A stretch of 59,563 nt of DNA from Prochlorococcus sp. AG-355-N16 (GCA_003278545.1 QCEF01000007.1:1-59563), one strand, 5' to 3'. Shown: positions 42,563-52,412, counted from the first letter of the stretch. Numbers and translations are program-made. Notes: generated from the letters alone by a model not told the origin.

Positions 42563-43408
42563 TTGGATATTAACTCATTTAATCGTGTCAGCGCAAATAT
42601 CAGAAAAGCTGGATTTTTAATTGTACTTTTTTATCTTCTTGTTGTTTTAATAATGAAATTTTTAGAGGCCAATAATTTTTTTGGCTATTCATTTTCAATG
42701 TTAAGCAATGATATCTTTGCCCCTCCTTCTCTTAATCATTTTTGTGGCACAGATAGATTAGGAAGAGATGTTTGCTTAAGAACTTTGCAAGGATCATCAT
42801 TAGCTATAGAAGTTGTATTCTTAGCTATTCTTTTTTCATTAAGTTTGGGTTTGCCATTGGGATTATTAAGTGGGTATTTTGGTGGTTTTTTTGATAAATG
42901 CTTATCACTAATAATGGATACTATTTTTTCAATACCTGTAATTTTGCTTTCAGTTGTTGTGGCTTTTGTATTGGGTAAGGGTATCCTTAACGCGGCTTTG
43001 GCATTGTGTATTGTTTACTCTCCTCAATATTTTAGATTAATAAGAAATCAGACAATATTGGTTAAATCCGAAACTTATGTGGAGGCAGCTCAAGTTGCAG
43101 GAGCTGATGTTAAAAAAATTATTTTTAAATATATCCTCCCAAATGTAATAACACCATTGCCTATTCTGCTTACCCTAAATGCTGCAGATGCTGTTTTGGT
43201 ATTAGGAAGTTTAGGATTTTTAGGCCTTGGCGTTCCTGCAGATGTCCCAGAGTGGGGAAGTGATTTAAATCTGGCTCTTGCCGCTTTACCGACAGGTATC
43301 TGGTGGACGGCTTTGTTCCCAGGTTTGGCAATGTTTTTTTTAGTTTTAGGTCTTTCTTTTATAGGAGAGGATCTTGAAGAAATTTTTGATAGTCAAAATT
43401 CTGAATAA
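42563..43408 (+). CDS. DppC-type ABC transporter permease
   Basis: A 281-aa inner-membrane permease of the peptide/nickel class. It has five or six helices, the N-terminal HFCGTDRLGRDVCLRTLQG motif of DppC/OppC proteins, and the coupling loop ETYVEAAQVAGADVKKIIFKYILPN. No ATPase or binding-protein gene lies beside it, so its partners are coded elsewhere. The TTG start at 42563 is the most likely. It ends 2 bases from the convergent trmH. Confidence 0.9.
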   Translation: MDINSFNRVSANIRKAGFLIVLFYLLVVLIMKFLEANNFFGYSFSMLSNDIFAPPSLNHFCGTDRLGRDVCLRTLQGSSLAIEVVFLAILFSLSLGLPLGLLSGYFGGFFDKCLSLIMDTIFSIPVILLSVVVAFVLGKGILNAALALCIVYSPQYFRLIRNQTILVKSETYVEAAQVAGADVKKIIFKYILPNVITPLPILLTLNAADAVLVLGSLGFLGLGVPADVPEWGSDLNLALAALPTGIWWTALFPGLAMFFLVLGLSFIGEDLEEIFDSQNSE

Positions 43409-43410
43409 AT

Positions 43411-44082
43411 TTAGTTATCTGTAATAGGATCAAGTTCTCCTTGATCATTCAACTTTGGATATTCTTTAGCTGATTTTTTATACACCGCAGCTAATTCTGG
43501 GTAACACCATTCAAAAAGTGTTTTTTGATATTCATCGATATTTAACCCTTCTCCATTATCGGGCAATATACCTTTATTTTTTCTTTGGCGAACAGCTTCA
43601 AATAATAATATAGAAGCAGCAACTGAAACATTCAGAGATTGAACCATACCTCTCATAGGTATAAAAATTGATTGATCAACCATTGATATAAGTTCATTAC
43701 TTAGTCCCCATTTTTCTGCTCCTAAAACAAAACATGTATTTTGAGAATAATCAAAAATTCTATAATCTACTGATTCACTATTAAGAGTCGTTCCATATAA
43801 TTTAAAACCCTTATTTTTTAAATCAGATATTGCCGTGATGGTGTTTTCATGATTATTCAGCTTTACCCATTTTTGACTTCCTTGAGCAGTACTATTAAAA
43901 GTCTTAACGGCATTCGTTTTGCTAATAAAATTTGCTTCGAAAACTCCTGCTGCATCACATGTCCTTAATATCGCAGATAAATTATGTGGTTTATTTACAT
44001 CCTCAACTAAAACAGTTAAGTTTTTCATTCTGCAATCTAAAACACTTTTGATTCGTTCAAATCTTCTTGGCAAAATTGACAT
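43411..44082 (-). CDS. trmH: tRNA (guanosine-18-2'-O)-methyltransferase TrmH-like
   Basis: A 223-aa SPOUT methyltransferase. It has LTVLVEDVNKPHNLSAILRTCDAAG, CFVLGAEKWGLSNELI and IFIPMRGMVQSLNVSVAASILLFEA, which are SpoU motifs 1 to 3 and form the knotted SAM site. The C-terminal extension is like TrmH. Length is close to the bacterial enzyme. It is transcribed toward the DppC-like gene. Confidence 0.93.
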   Translation of the reverse strand: MSILPRRFERIKSVLDCRMKNLTVLVEDVNKPHNLSAILRTCDAAGVFEANFISKTNAVKTFNSTAQGSQKWVKLNNHENTITAISDLKNKGFKLYGTTLNSESVDYRIFDYSQNTCFVLGAEKWGLSNELISMVDQSIFIPMRGMVQSLNVSVAASILLFEAVRQRKNKGILPDNGEGLNIDEYQKTLFEWCYPELAAVYKKSAKEYPKLNDQGELDPITDN

Positions 44083-44178
44083 TTATAATTTTTTCACACT
44101 TTTAAATTATATTCAAAAAATATTGATTACCTATTAAATCTCTTGGTTTATAATATTTTGGTAGTTTAAATTAACTCA

Positions 44179-44382
44179 ATGGCATACATAGAATGGGACT
44201 ATACAGTAATAACAAGTATGGTAGAAAAACAAGGGTGGGATTTACCTGATCGTGAATCGGAAGAATGGAATAAATTTAACGATGAATTAGGAGAAAAAAT
44301 GAGAGGTGTTGGACTTATTTTCGAAAAATATTGTAAATTTACTCCTGACGTAGGAGAAGGAGTTCATCTTCTTGATGACTGA
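44179..44382 (+). CDS. 67-aa hypothetical protein
   Basis: A short protein starting MAYIEWDYTVITSMVEKQGWDLPDRESEEWNKF and ending GEGVHLLDD. It is acidic and helical with one cysteine and no signal. It looks like a real, conserved picocyanobacterial protein by composition and by a clean start. No function is known to me. Confidence 0.6.
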   Translation: MAYIEWDYTVITSMVEKQGWDLPDRESEEWNKFNDELGEKMRGVGLIFEKYCKFTPDVGEGVHLLDD

Positions 44383-44399
44383 TAATAAAAAGTTTTAAA

Positions 44400-44491
44400 C
44401 CATTGATGTATCCCTTAATCAATGGCTTATTAATTAATAAGATAATATAATTTCACTAAATTAGAACAGGCAATTATTAAGGCTTTATAAA
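44400..44491 (+). other. Structured non-coding stretch after 44382
   Basis: CCATTGAT (44400-44407) pairs with ATCAATGG (44418-44425), followed directly by the palindrome CTTATTAATTAATAAG (44426-44441) and further on by GCTTTATAAAGC (44480-44491). A run of A and T follows. The first hairpin could end the small gene at 44179-44382, but it lacks a clear U-tract. It may also be a small RNA. Confidence 0.4.
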
Positions 44492-44559
44492 GCTTGTACT
44501 CAAAAAAAAAATTTTTATTCCACAAAAAAGTTATTTAATTTCTATATTTGTATAAAAAT

Positions 44560-44952
44560 ATGAAAAATAAATTAACTTTTTTATTCGATGGTGGTTGTCC
44601 ACTTTGTTTGAGAGAAACAAATTTTCTAAAAAAAAGAGATACCTTAAATCAAATTGCATTTATAGATATTAATAGTAAGGATTATGATCGAAGTCTTTTT
44701 AATGACATCTCATATTCGGAAGCTATGTCAAACCTCCATGGGATTATTGAAAATGGTGAAATTATTAGGGGACTAGATGTACTTGCATATTCTTATGAAT
44801 TAGTTGGATTAGGTTGGGTTTATTATCCCTTGAAGATTAAGCTCTTATCTCCATTATTGAGATTGGTTTACAGATATTGGGCAAAATATAGACTTCAAAT
44901 TACAGGTAGATCCGATATTGAAAAACTTTGTACCTCACAATGTGAACAATGA
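44560..44952 (+). CDS. DCC-family thiol-disulfide protein (DUF393)
   Basis: A protein of about 130 aa with the family signature FLFDGGCPLCLRETNFLKKRD at the start (CxxC redox site), then a middle GIIENGEIIRGLDVLAYSYELVGLGW and a C-terminal helical part. Family members exchange thiols or act in unknown redox steps. ATG at 44560 is chosen over TTG at 44548 because the homology starts there. It overlaps the next gene by 4 bases (ATGA). Confidence 0.85.
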   Translation: MKNKLTFLFDGGCPLCLRETNFLKKRDTLNQIAFIDINSKDYDRSLFNDISYSEAMSNLHGIIENGEIIRGLDVLAYSYELVGLGWVYYPLKIKLLSPLLRLVYRYWAKYRLQITGRSDIEKLCTSQCEQ

Positions 44953-45191
44953 ATATGGAAATTATCGATATAGACAGAATAATAGAAATGTGTTGGGAAG
45001 ATAGAACACCCTTTGAAGCTATCGAGTATCAATTTGGTTTAAAAGAGGAAGATGCGATAAAAATTATGCGTCAAAATCTTAAACCCAAATCTTTCAAAGT
45101 CTGGAGAAAGAGAGTTTCGGGAAGAAATACAAAACATATGGCCCTTAAAGATTCTACTAGATTTAAATCTACTCATAAAAGAAAATTATAA
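44949..45191 (+). CDS. TIGR03643-type small protein
   Basis: An 80-aa protein with IDRIIEMCWEDRTPFEAIEYQFGL, KEEDAIKIMRQNLKPKSFKVWRKRVSGRNTKH split here in two parts. This pattern belongs to a small bacterial family (TIGR03643) often coded beside DUF2256 and cryptochrome/photolyase genes. It is likely a helix-turn-helix-like or RNA/DNA-binding basic protein, but the role is unknown. It overlaps the previous gene by 4 bases. Confidence 0.8.
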   Translation: MNMEIIDIDRIIEMCWEDRTPFEAIEYQFGLKEEDAIKIMRQNLKPKSFKVWRKRVSGRNTKHMALKDSTRFKSTHKRKL

Positions 45192-45194
45192 ATT

Positions 45195-45326
45195 TTGAAA
45201 AATCTTTCTACTAAAACTTGTCCTGTTTGCAATAGGCCGTTTGAGTGGCGTAAAAAATGGAAAAACTGTTGGGATGATGTTATCTACTGTTCAAAAAGAT
45301 GCAGTAACAGAAAGTCGCAAAGATGA
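45195..45326 (+). CDS. DUF2256 zinc-finger-like microprotein, 43 aa
   Basis: A 43-codon gene starting at TTG (45195): [18 protein letters not shown], then [19 protein letters not shown]. The CxxC and CxxxC cysteines are typical of DUF2256 and probably hold zinc. Its stop overlaps the start of the photolyase gene (ATGA at 45323-45326), so they are coupled. This trio is a recurrent neighbourhood in bacteria. Confidence 0.88.
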   Translation: MKNLSTKTCPVCNRPFEWRKKWKNCWDDVIYCSKRCSNRKSQR

Positions 45327-46813
45327 AACAAGTATCAATTATTTTCCCGAATCAACTTTTTAGAGAAAGCCCAATCTTAAAAATAAATTGTGAAGTTTTG
45401 ATTTTGGAAGACTCATTATTTTTTGGAAATGATAAATTTCATAAATTAATTAACCATAAAAATAAGTTAGTTTTTCATAGAGCATCTATGCTCGCTTATA
45501 AAAATTATTTAGAAATATCTGGCTTTAAAGTTTTATATATCGAAAACAAGAATAATGTTTCTACAGTTGATTACTTATCGGAATTTATTAAAAATAAATA
45601 TCAGAAAATAAATCTCATTGACCCGCATGATTTTTTAATAATGAAGAGGATTAATAATTTTGTTAAAAGTAATAATTTAGCTTTAAATATTTTACCTTCT
45701 CCTATGTTTATGAGCAGTGAAGATTTAAAAGATTTATTTGCATCAAATCCAAAAAAACCTCTTATGGGGAGATTTTATGAGAATCAAAGAAAGAGCCAAA
45801 AGATATTAGTTAATCCTGATGATACACCTGAAGGCGGTAAATGGAGTTTCGATGAAATGAACAGAAAAAAATTACCAAAAAAAATAAATATACCCTATAC
45901 ACCTAAATTACAAAAAAATAAATTTGTAGTTAATGCAGAAAGGTCATTAGCCAATTTTGATATTAAGTTTATTGGAGAAAGTAATAACTTTTTATATCCA
46001 ACTAATTTTGAAGAGGCAGATGAATGGTTAAATGAATTTTTTAAACATAGATTTTTCTTATTTGGAGATTATGAGGATGCTATTTCTAAAGAAAATTCTT
46101 TTTTATGGCACAGTTTACTTTCTCCTCTTTTAAATAGCGGCTTATTAACCCCAGATGTAGTAGTAAATAAAGCATTACTTTTTGCAAAAAATAATAATGT
46201 TCCTATTAACTCTTTAGAGGGTTTTATTCGTCAAATTATCGGATGGAGAGAATTTATTTGCCTCGTCTATAAAAAGTACGGAACAAAGATGCGAAATAGT
46301 AATTTTTGGAATTTTGAAGATAAGCCAATTCCAAAATCTTTTTATCAAGGAAATACAGGAATTGAACCAGTAGACGTTGTTATAAAAAATATTATTAAAT
46401 TTGGTTATTGTCATCATATTGAGCGGCTAATGATTATTGGCAACTTTATGCTTCTATGTAGAATTCATCCCAACCAAGTTTATAAATGGTTTATGGAAAT
46501 GTTTATTGATTCCTATGATTGGGTTATGGTCCCAAATGTTTACGGAATGAGTCAGTTTAGTGATGGAGGTATCTTTTCAACAAAGCCATATATATCAAGC
46601 TCTAATTATGTAAAAAAAATGTCTAATTTTAAAAGTGGGCCATGGTGTGGAATATGGGATGGCTTATTTTGGAAATTTATTAAAGATAATGAAAGCTTTT
46701 TTAGAAAACAATATCGTCTGGCAATGTTAACGAGAAATCTCGATAAAATGTCAGAGGAAAAATTAAATAATCACTTAAAAACGGCCGATAAATTTTTAAG
46801 AGATATTCAATAA
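45323..46813 (+). CDS. Photolyase/cryptochrome-related protein (PhrB/CryB family)
   Basis: A 496-aa protein of the bacterial (6-4) photolyase group. Marks are SIIFPNQLF at the start, [35 protein letters not shown], and [14 protein letters not shown] for FAD binding. The group usually holds a 4Fe-4S cluster through four cysteines, with a CxxC near the end. Here the corresponding segment is [11 protein letters not shown] (433-443) and only one of those cysteines appears to be kept. So it probably has FAD but no Fe-S cluster. It may repair UV damage or act as a light sensor. Confidence 0.85.
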   Translation: MKQVSIIFPNQLFRESPILKINCEVLILEDSLFFGNDKFHKLINHKNKLVFHRASMLAYKNYLEISGFKVLYIENKNNVSTVDYLSEFIKNKYQKINLIDPHDFLIMKRINNFVKSNNLALNILPSPMFMSSEDLKDLFASNPKKPLMGRFYENQRKSQKILVNPDDTPEGGKWSFDEMNRKKLPKKINIPYTPKLQKNKFVVNAERSLANFDIKFIGESNNFLYPTNFEEADEWLNEFFKHRFFLFGDYEDAISKENSFLWHSLLSPLLNSGLLTPDVVVNKALLFAKNNNVPINSLEGFIRQIIGWREFICLVYKKYGTKMRNSNFWNFEDKPIPKSFYQGNTGIEPVDVVIKNIIKFGYCHHIERLMIIGNFMLLCRIHPNQVYKWFMEMFIDSYDWVMVPNVYGMSQFSDGGIFSTKPYISSSNYVKKMSNFKSGPWCGIWDGLFWKFIKDNESFFRKQYRLAMLTRNLDKMSEEKLNNHLKTADKFLRDIQ

Positions 46814-46917
46814 ATTAATAGTAATAACCTAAACTTTTCTTTGAAAAATTAAAAGAATATTATGTTATGACGAAATATTATGTACGGATGTTAATTTAGG
46901 AAAATTAGATTTATCTA

Positions 46918-47097
46918 ATGGAAATTGGAACACTTTTTTTAAAAAGTAATTCGACGGGAATTATCACTTTTTCTGAATTAGATTGGATAACTACCCATCA
47001 ATCTAATTTCTCAAGGTTAGAGGAATCTATAGCCATTAAGTTAGGAAGAATGCTTGATGCAGGAACAGTCAATATTGGTTGCCGTTTGAAATCCTGA
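46918..47097 (+). CDS. 59-aa hypothetical protein
   Basis: A short frame starting MEIGTLFLKS and ending GCRLKS. The sequence TFSELDWITTHQSNFSRLEESIAIKLGRMLDAG looks helical and folded. There is no signal peptide. It lies in a gap of about 500 bases between the photolyase and rsmB, together with a second short gene. No family recognised. Confidence 0.6.
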   Translation: MEIGTLFLKSNSTGIITFSELDWITTHQSNFSRLEESIAIKLGRMLDAGTVNIGCRLKS

Positions 47098-47116
47098 TTA
47101 AGTTTTTATTTTACTA

Positions 47117-47260
47117 ATGAAGTATCAAGAAGAAAAAAAAATATTTTTTCGGGAAAGAATTCATTCTTTAAATATCTTTATTTTTTTAGGATTTAATCTT
47201 TCACTTATTTCTATCTTAGGTTTTATTTGGTTTAATACTGCAATTGAAAAAGTAGTTTAA
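47117..47260 (+). CDS. 47-aa single-pass membrane protein
   Basis: A short frame MKYQEEKKIFFRERIHSLN followed by one hydrophobic helix (IFIFLGFNLSLISILGFIW) and a short charged tail ending EKVV. It resembles a small membrane protein of unknown function. It lies 19 bases after the preceding short gene and 50 bases before rsmB. Confidence 0.5.
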   Translation: MKYQEEKKIFFRERIHSLNIFIFLGFNLSLISILGFIWFNTAIEKVV

Positions 47261-47310
47261 ATTTTTGAATTTTTTGTATATTAAAGTTATCTTTAAAAAT
47301 AAATTATATT

Positions 47311-48627
47311 TTGAGCATAGGATATTTACAAAGAAAGGCAGCTTGGGAAATTTTATTAAAAGTTAGTTATGGTGATTTTTCTGATCATGCTCTTGAAAAG
47401 GTTTTAAAAAATTATCAATTTAATCCTCTTGATATAGCTTTTATTACGGAATTATCTTTTGGATGCATAAGGTATAGAAAATTTCTTGATCTTTGGACGG
47501 ATCATACATCAAAAATTACTCATAAAAAGCAGCCTCCAAAGTTAAGATGGCTTCTACATATAGGTTTATATCAACTATTGAAAATGGATAAAATTCCATT
47601 TCCTGCTGCTATTTCTACCACTGTAGAAGTTGCTAAAAAAACAGATTTAAATGGTTTGGCGGGAACTGTAAATGCGATATTGAGAAATGCATCAAGAAAA
47701 TTAGAACAAAAAATTTTTCCGGAATTATCTTCTGATAGAAAAGAAAGAATTTCATATCTTGAATCATTTCCATTATGGCTTGTGAAGGATCTTTATGAAT
47801 GGGTCGGCAATAGCGAGGGTGAAAATATCATTAAGGCATTTAATAAAAAACCATCAATTGATTTGAGAATTAACCAATTAAAAACTAATTTAGATAACTT
47901 TTTGAAAGTACTTCATGATAATAAAATTGATGCTGAAATTATTAAAGATTTACATAATGGAATTTCTTTAAAATCTAATCCAAGATCTATAAAAAATTTA
48001 CCAGGATATAGTGATGGACTTTGGACAATTCAAGATAGATCTTCTCAGTGGATAGCACCTCTCTTAAATCCAAAAGAAGGTGAAAAGATTTTAGATGCTT
48101 GTGCAGCGCCAGGAAGTAAGTCTACCCACTTAGCAGAATTAACAAATGATAGTGCTGAGATCATTGCCGTAGATAGATCAGCAAAAAGATTGAAAATACT
48201 GCAATCAAATTTAGAAAGGTTAGATTTGAAATCTGTTAATACCCTTAAGGCTGATGCTACGAGTTTGATTGAATTAAATCCTAAGTTTATATCTTATTTT
48301 GATAAGATTTTATTAGATGCTCCATGCTCAGGCATTGGAACTCTTTCAAGGAATCCAGATTCTAGATGGTCTTTAAGTAAAGAAAAAATAAAATCTTTAA
48401 CTTTATTACAGGAAAAACTTTTGGAGAGTATTTTTCCTCTTTTGAAAAAAGAGGGAACTTTAGTTTATTCAACTTGTACTATTTGTCCCGATGAAAATAA
48501 TCTATTAATTGAACGATTTATTGAAAAAAACAAAACTTTAAAATTGGTTAGCCAAAAGCAAATTTTACCTAGCTTGGATTATCCTGGTGATGGATTTTAT
48601 TCTGCAATAATTTCTTATAAATCTTAA
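47311..48627 (+). CDS. rsmB: 16S rRNA m5C967 methyltransferase
   Basis: A 438-aa protein with an N-terminal NusB-like RNA-binding domain (residues 1-130) and a SAM methyltransferase domain with LDACAAPGSKSTHLAEL, LDAPCSGIGTLSRNPD (first catalytic Cys) and VYSTCTI (second Cys). It methylates C967 of 16S rRNA. The start is TTG at 47311. It faces the convergent PBP gene with 9 bases between. Confidence 0.94.
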   Translation: MSIGYLQRKAAWEILLKVSYGDFSDHALEKVLKNYQFNPLDIAFITELSFGCIRYRKFLDLWTDHTSKITHKKQPPKLRWLLHIGLYQLLKMDKIPFPAAISTTVEVAKKTDLNGLAGTVNAILRNASRKLEQKIFPELSSDRKERISYLESFPLWLVKDLYEWVGNSEGENIIKAFNKKPSIDLRINQLKTNLDNFLKVLHDNKIDAEIIKDLHNGISLKSNPRSIKNLPGYSDGLWTIQDRSSQWIAPLLNPKEGEKILDACAAPGSKSTHLAELTNDSAEIIAVDRSAKRLKILQSNLERLDLKSVNTLKADATSLIELNPKFISYFDKILLDAPCSGIGTLSRNPDSRWSLSKEKIKSLTLLQEKLLESIFPLLKKEGTLVYSTCTICPDENNLLIERFIEKNKTLKLVSQKQILPSLDYPGDGFYSAIISYKS

Positions 48628-48636
48628 AAATATAAT

Positions 48637-50415
48637 TTATTTTTTAATTGGAATTTTATAAATTTCAGATATGAACTTCTTCCATAAATAAGCTGCATTC
48701 CCACTAGATAATTCAGATTCCTTGTTATCGTCGTAACCTATCCAGATCCCTGTTGTAAGGTTATCAATGGAACCAATAAACCAAAGATCTTTATTTCCAT
48801 CAGATGTTCCTGTTTTCCCATAAATTTTCTTTCCTTTTATAGAGGCTGCTTTACCAGTACCTTCTTTTACTGATTTTTCAAGAAGTTTATTTAGTTTCTT
48901 GTTTATTTTTATATCTAATATTTTCTTGGAAATAGATTTGTTTTCCCAAATAGGTTGTTTTTTAAATGATTCTATTTTTTCTATGATTTGAGGGCTTTGA
49001 ATCTTTCCATTATTGTTTATTGCAGAATATGCATTTGTGATGTTTAAAAGATTATCTCCGTAGGCGCCAATAGCTAATGATGGGAATTCGTCAAACTCTT
49101 GCTCGTAACCTAGTCCAAATGAATTCGCTAAATTAATAATATTTTTTAAGCCGATTTTTTTTGTTATTGATATTGGAACGATATTTGATGAACTTTTAAA
49201 TGATTCAATCAAAGATATTGAACCTCTATAGTCTTCTGAAAAATTTTTTGGGCAATAACTTTCCCAGCATATTGGTAAGTCTTCAAATTTATCGCTTAAT
49301 TTTATTCCTTCTATTAATGCAGCAGCATAAGGGATTATTTTAAAAGTAGAACCTAAAGGTCTTACAGATGAAATCACTCTATTGTATTCATTAATTGATG
49401 GATTTTTGCTAGTTATCATTGTCCTGATTAGTCCTGTGTTTGATTCGATAGATAAAAGACCAAATTCAAGTTCTTTAGGCCCTGCATATCTTGATATTTT
49501 TTGACCTTTTTCTTGCCAATCTTTGTTGATAGAAGATTTAATTCTTAAAAACTTAAAATCATTTTTACTTCCAATTTTTTTATCTGTTTCCTGAAGAATG
49601 AAGTTTATTAGTAATTTATCATCTAAAAAATTATCAGCTGTTTGATAATTTAACTTAATTTTTTCTTGTATAGCCTTATTCTTATTTGCAAGAGAAATAT
49701 ATCCATCAACATACATTGATTCAAGAACTTTATTCCTATTTTTAATAGCTAGTTCTAAATTTTGATAAGGTGAATAAATTGATGGAGCTGGAGCTAATCC
49801 TGCAATTAATGCGATCTCTGATAATGTCAATTCTTCTATGAATTTTCCAAAATAAACTTGGGCAGCCTCGTCTACCCCGTATGCGCCTGATCCTAGATAA
49901 ATATTATTTAAATATAATTTTAAAATTTGATTTTTGTTATATCTAAATTCAAGTATGAGTGATATAAATATTTCTTTGATTTTTCTTTGAAAACTTAAAT
50001 CATTATTTAGAAAAAGTAATCTAGCAACTTGTTGTGTAATCGTACTTCCTCCCTCTTTAACATAACCACTTCTAATATTTTGAATAAGGGCACGTGAAAT
50101 ACTTTTTAAATCTATTCCATTATGTTTATAAAATCTTTTATCCTCAGAAGATATAAAAGAATGTTTAAGAAAAAATGGAATTTTATGGTAACTATTATCT
50201 ATTTCAAATTTGCTGCTTAATTTGCTTAGTATCTTATTATCAGAAGATGATATTACGTAAGAATATTTGGTTTCCCGAGACTTTTTATTTTTAGAAACGT
50301 CAAATTTTAAGGTACTAAATATTAGACTAAAAAAATAAAAAGATATTCCAGAAAAAATTAATATTGGAATTATAAAAACAAAAGATTTGAATTTAATCTT
50401 TTGCACCTTAAGCAA
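48637..50415 (-). CDS. Class A penicillin-binding protein (bifunctional)
   Basis: A 592-aa peptidoglycan polymerase and crosslinking enzyme, with one N-terminal membrane anchor (about residues 11-35). The GT51 transglycosylase domain has catalytic Glu91 (SSEDKRFYKHNG), GGSTITQQ and NNIYLGSGAYGVDEAA. The transpeptidase has SxxK Ser357-Lys360 (PLGSTFK), SSN and KTGTSDG near the end. It resembles PBP1A-type but is shorter (typical around 800 aa). Its start overlaps the end of chlG by 8 bases. Confidence 0.93.
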   Translation of the reverse strand: MLKVQKIKFKSFVFIIPILIFSGISFYFFSLIFSTLKFDVSKNKKSRETKYSYVISSSDNKILSKLSSKFEIDNSYHKIPFFLKHSFISSEDKRFYKHNGIDLKSISRALIQNIRSGYVKEGGSTITQQVARLLFLNNDLSFQRKIKEIFISLILEFRYNKNQILKLYLNNIYLGSGAYGVDEAAQVYFGKFIEELTLSEIALIAGLAPAPSIYSPYQNLELAIKNRNKVLESMYVDGYISLANKNKAIQEKIKLNYQTADNFLDDKLLINFILQETDKKIGSKNDFKFLRIKSSINKDWQEKGQKISRYAGPKELEFGLLSIESNTGLIRTMITSKNPSINEYNRVISSVRPLGSTFKIIPYAAALIEGIKLSDKFEDLPICWESYCPKNFSEDYRGSISLIESFKSSSNIVPISITKKIGLKNIINLANSFGLGYEQEFDEFPSLAIGAYGDNLLNITNAYSAINNNGKIQSPQIIEKIESFKKQPIWENKSISKKILDIKINKKLNKLLEKSVKEGTGKAASIKGKKIYGKTGTSDGNKDLWFIGSIDNLTTGIWIGYDDNKESELSSGNAAYLWKKFISEIYKIPIKK

Positions 50416-51355
50416 CTAAAAAACTATGTCCTATTGCTAAAGCTGTAACTAACATTCCAGTTATAAGGAACGGTTGGGCGCTGGCTTGATATTTGACATC
50501 AAACTTTAAAGGATCTCTTAGTAACCACATATCTTGAAATGTAATTTGTGGAATTACCAATAAAACCAAAATTACAGAGGCTAAATGTTGACCAATAATG
50601 ACTAATACTAAAACCATTGCTAATTGAAAAATATCAATCAGTCCTGCACTTATTCTACTTGCATTTTTAATTCCAAATACTACTGGTAGAGAATTCAAGC
50701 CTAGCTTTGAGTCTCCTTCAACACTTTTGAAATCATTAATAACAGCAATTCCAAGTCCTGAGAGGCTATAAGCAAGTGTTAGTAATGCCGTCACGATTGT
50801 TAATTTCCCAAACAAGGCTTGTCCTGCCCACCAAGGTAAAGCTATATAAGATGCTCCTAATGCATAATTTCCAAGCCAACCATTCTGTTTTAATTTGAGT
50901 GGTGGAGCAGAATATATATAACTAACAAAGGAACCTCCTAATGCCAAAAGTAAGACGGATGGGAAGCTGTGCTTAGCATATAAATCTAATAGAAAAGCAA
51001 CTATCAAACCCGCTATAAGTAATACCCATATTTGTATTTTTACATCTTTAATTGAAATTTTCCCAGAAGGAATTGGTCTATTTGGTTCATTAATTGCATC
51101 AATTTCTTTATCAAAAAAATCATTTATGGTTTGGGTATAACCAGCCAGAAGCGGTCCACTCATCAACATACATGCTAATGAAGCTAGAACATTACTAAAT
51201 GTCCATTCAAAATTCCCACTTGCAGCTGCTCCACAAATAACTCCCCATATCAAAGGGATCCACGTTATAGGTTTCATTAACTGTACACGGAGTTTCCATA
51301 TACTTGATGTTTCAGAGGCACCTTTAATTCCTAATAGTTGTTTTGGATCATTCAC
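50408..51355 (-). CDS. chlG: Chlorophyll synthase
   Basis: A 315-aa UbiA-type prenyltransferase that joins the phytyl or geranylgeranyl tail to (divinyl) chlorophyllide. The two Asp-rich motifs are NDFFDKEIDAINEPNRP and NDFKSVEGDSKLG, and about eight helices are present. IPSGKIS and SYIYSAPPLKLKQNGW are further family marks. It lies after a DUF2862 gene and before the PBP gene, in one direction, with overlaps. It fits a photosynthetic host. Confidence 0.96.
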   Translation of the reverse strand: MNDPKQLLGIKGASETSSIWKLRVQLMKPITWIPLIWGVICGAAASGNFEWTFSNVLASLACMLMSGPLLAGYTQTINDFFDKEIDAINEPNRPIPSGKISIKDVKIQIWVLLIAGLIVAFLLDLYAKHSFPSVLLLALGGSFVSYIYSAPPLKLKQNGWLGNYALGASYIALPWWAGQALFGKLTIVTALLTLAYSLSGLGIAVINDFKSVEGDSKLGLNSLPVVFGIKNASRISAGLIDIFQLAMVLVLVIIGQHLASVILVLLVIPQITFQDMWLLRDPLKFDVKYQASAQPFLITGMLVTALAIGHSFLVA

Positions 51356-51363
51356 TTTATTCT

Positions 51364-51588
51364 TTAACCTTTCTCAATTTCTTCTGGGAAAAACCAATTT
51401 TGCTCACCATTCTGAAATTTTGCGGTGATTCCAATACTTCTCCCGTCTGTCATTTTATAGCCTGTTATTACGGCTTTAGGACTTGAGGATATTTGATCGA
51501 TTAATTTAGCTGGTAGTCTATCTTTTACTTTGTTAATGTTAATTTTGATTTTACTACCGATTTTGGGTAATAATTTTGTTTCAGCCAT
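51364..51588 (-). CDS. DUF2862 protein, 74 aa
   Basis: A short protein with KIGSKIKININKVKDRLPAKLID, then VITGYKMTDGRSIGITAKFQNGEQNWFFPEEI. The pattern is of the DUF2862 (cyanobacterial) family, SH3-like, of unknown function. It lies 8 bases upstream of chlG on the same strand, as in related genomes. Its start is 60 bases from the divergent hisF. Confidence 0.82.
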   Translation of the reverse strand: MAETKLLPKIGSKIKININKVKDRLPAKLIDQISSSPKAVITGYKMTDGRSIGITAKFQNGEQNWFFPEEIEKG

Positions 51589-51647
51589 AAGAGGTAAAAT
51601 GGAAGCTATTATGCAAGATTAACAGTATTTGGACAATTTTTACTAAA

Positions 51648-52412
51648 ATGGTAGCTCTTCGTTTAATTCCTTGTTTAGATGTCGCCAATGGCAGAGTGGT
51701 TAAAGGTGTAAATTTTGTTAACTTGAGAGACTCAGGCGATCCTGTTGAATTAGCTTGTAGGTATTCTGATGAGGGCGCAGATGAATTAGTATTCTTAGAT
51801 ATTAGAGCTAGCGTAGAAAATAGAAATACATTAGTTGATCTTGTCTCTAGGACCGCAAAATCAGTAAAAATCCCATTTACAGTAGGTGGTGGAATAGATT
51901 CTGTTTCTTCAATTAATGATCTTTTAAGAGCTGGAGCGGATAAAGTAAGTTTGAATTCTTCTGCAGTTAGAAATCCAGATTTAATTTCTAAAAGTTCTAG
52001 AGAATTTGGAAATCAATGTATCGTGATAGCAATTGATGCTAAAAGAAAAGTTAATAAGACTGATGAATGGGAGGTATATGTAAAAGGAGGGAGAGAAAAT
52101 ACTGGAATAGATGTATTAAGTTGGGCAAAGAAAGTTGAGGAGTTAGGCGCAGGGGAAATTTTGCTTACTTCAATGGATGGTGATGGCACGCAGAATGGAT
52201 ATGATTTACATCTGACTGAATCTGTTGCCAATATTGTTAATATTCCAGTGATTGCTTCTGGAGGAGCAGGTTGTTTAGAAGATATCTATGATGTTTTCAA
52301 TGAAGGCAGGGCATCTGCCGCACTTCTAGCATCATTACTGCATGATAAGAAACTTTCTTTAAGAGAAATAAAGGCTTTCCTCCTCGAAAAAAAACTTCCA
52401 ATTAGACCATAG
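51648..52412 (+). CDS. hisF: Imidazole glycerol phosphate synthase, cyclase subunit
   Basis: A 254-aa TIM barrel acting in histidine synthesis; it forms IGP and AICAR with the HisH subunit, which is not in this window. Catalytic Asp in [24 protein letters not shown], and Asp in [12 protein letters not shown] are seen. The C-terminal phosphate loop has ASGGAG. It is alone in this region, as typical for cyanobacteria, where his genes are scattered. Confidence 0.97.
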   Translation: MVALRLIPCLDVANGRVVKGVNFVNLRDSGDPVELACRYSDEGADELVFLDIRASVENRNTLVDLVSRTAKSVKIPFTVGGGIDSVSSINDLLRAGADKVSLNSSAVRNPDLISKSSREFGNQCIVIAIDAKRKVNKTDEWEVYVKGGRENTGIDVLSWAKKVEELGAGEILLTSMDGDGTQNGYDLHLTESVANIVNIPVIASGGAGCLEDIYDVFNEGRASAALLASLLHDKKLSLREIKAFLLEKKLPIRP

